A stretch of DNA of 62,000 bases from Mesostigma viride (Eukaryota > Streptophyta > Mesostigmatophyceae > Mesostigmatales > Mesostigmataceae), in contig RPFO01000050.1 of NCBI GenBank assembly GCA_009746045.1, forward strand, positions 1,909,368 to 1,971,367, in the 5' to 3' direction. The translations under genes and the position numbers were made by a program. The notes under the pieces are model-generated. The model searched no databases. It was not told the DNA's origin and saw nothing but the letters and a program-made list of their open reading frames with translations. Below, piece after piece: positions 61,749 to 62,000 of the stretch (its first letter is position 1; each line of letters begins with the position of its first letter).

Positions 61749-61858
61749 ACCCTAGCCTCACCCCTACTCCAAGCCACAAATGCACCGTAAGCCACAGCCA
61801 GAAGTACAGCACAGCAGCGACAATTGCAGACTTAGCCCAGACACACACCTACCCACGT
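61749..61858. repeat. Spacer of a higher-order repeat, copy 2
   Basis: Second copy of the 60803-60906 segment. The last ~140 bp of the window after it are unremarkable. Confidence 0.85.
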
Positions 61859-62000
61859 CAATGCCCCTGCCCAGAGACTCGCGGCCTCATCCCACCCCCC
61901 TGCACGAACAGTTCCCAAACAAAAGAAAAGGCAAACAAAAGGAACAAGAGTAGCAAGCTGCATTGCGAGCACATATGCCAGTTCTGGTGCACATGCCAGG

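Noticed and set aside
60218-61795. (AW)n, (GV)n and (PR)n frames
   Set aside because: Translation of the hexamer arrays in every frame.

Overview
The window is nuclear DNA of a photosynthetic eukaryote. Its genes are split by many GT-AG introns, acceptors are nearly always CAG, and simple-sequence arrays of 0.1-2.4 kb are abundant. The most informative gene encodes NdhS (CRR31), a nuclear subunit of the plastid NDH-1 complex, so this is a green-lineage alga that probably kept that complex. A streptophyte alga is my best guess; a prasinophyte is possible. A plant-type threonyl-tRNA synthetase start, a RAP-domain protein with an organelle-type presequence and a long E/R/K-rich coiled-coil protein (possibly cytoskeletal or flagellar) agree with this. 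The organism is inferred, not proven.

Layout. 415-998 (-): first two exons of cytosolic threonyl-tRNA synthetase, running off the left edge. 1673-4840 (+): intronless RAP protein with about 15 repeats of 37-39 residues. 4.8-12.1 kb: no gene found; it holds a broken LINE reverse transcriptase, a 183-bp satellite, CCCA/CACG/CCCT arrays and a dispersed 130-bp repeat. 12117-23558 (-): eight-exon class IIA HAD phosphatase with a likely plastid presequence; its introns hold a 2.4-kb (GGGGGCAA)n array and a 0.44-kb (GGA)n array. 25107-25514: a MITE with TA target duplication. 26614-31410 (-): seven-exon single-HKD phospholipase-D-like protein with an MGNC start and a CCCH zinc finger; one intron is 1.37 kb of changing tetranucleotide arrays. 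32164-38760 (+): nine-exon ndhS, with a decayed retroelement in intron 3. 38.8-42.8 kb: gene-free between convergent genes, with a truncated copy of that retroelement and a 1.2-kb purine array. 42862-58825 (-): sixteen-exon coiled-coil gene, most exons 0-0 phase. 60.4-61.75 kb: (CCCCCG)n and (CCCACG)n arrays in a higher-order duplication.

The exon models were made by hand from protein similarity, splice dinucleotides and phase. In all four multi-exon genes with both ends in the window the joined exon length is a multiple of three, which supports them strongly. Two neighbouring gene pairs are divergent with short spacers (ThrRS/RAP, 674 bp; PLD/ndhS, 753 bp). The genes do not form one pathway. 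The most interesting points are the MGNC-CCCH-PLD architecture and the way almost every large intronic array is oriented with its C-rich, G-poor strand as the RNA sense strand.
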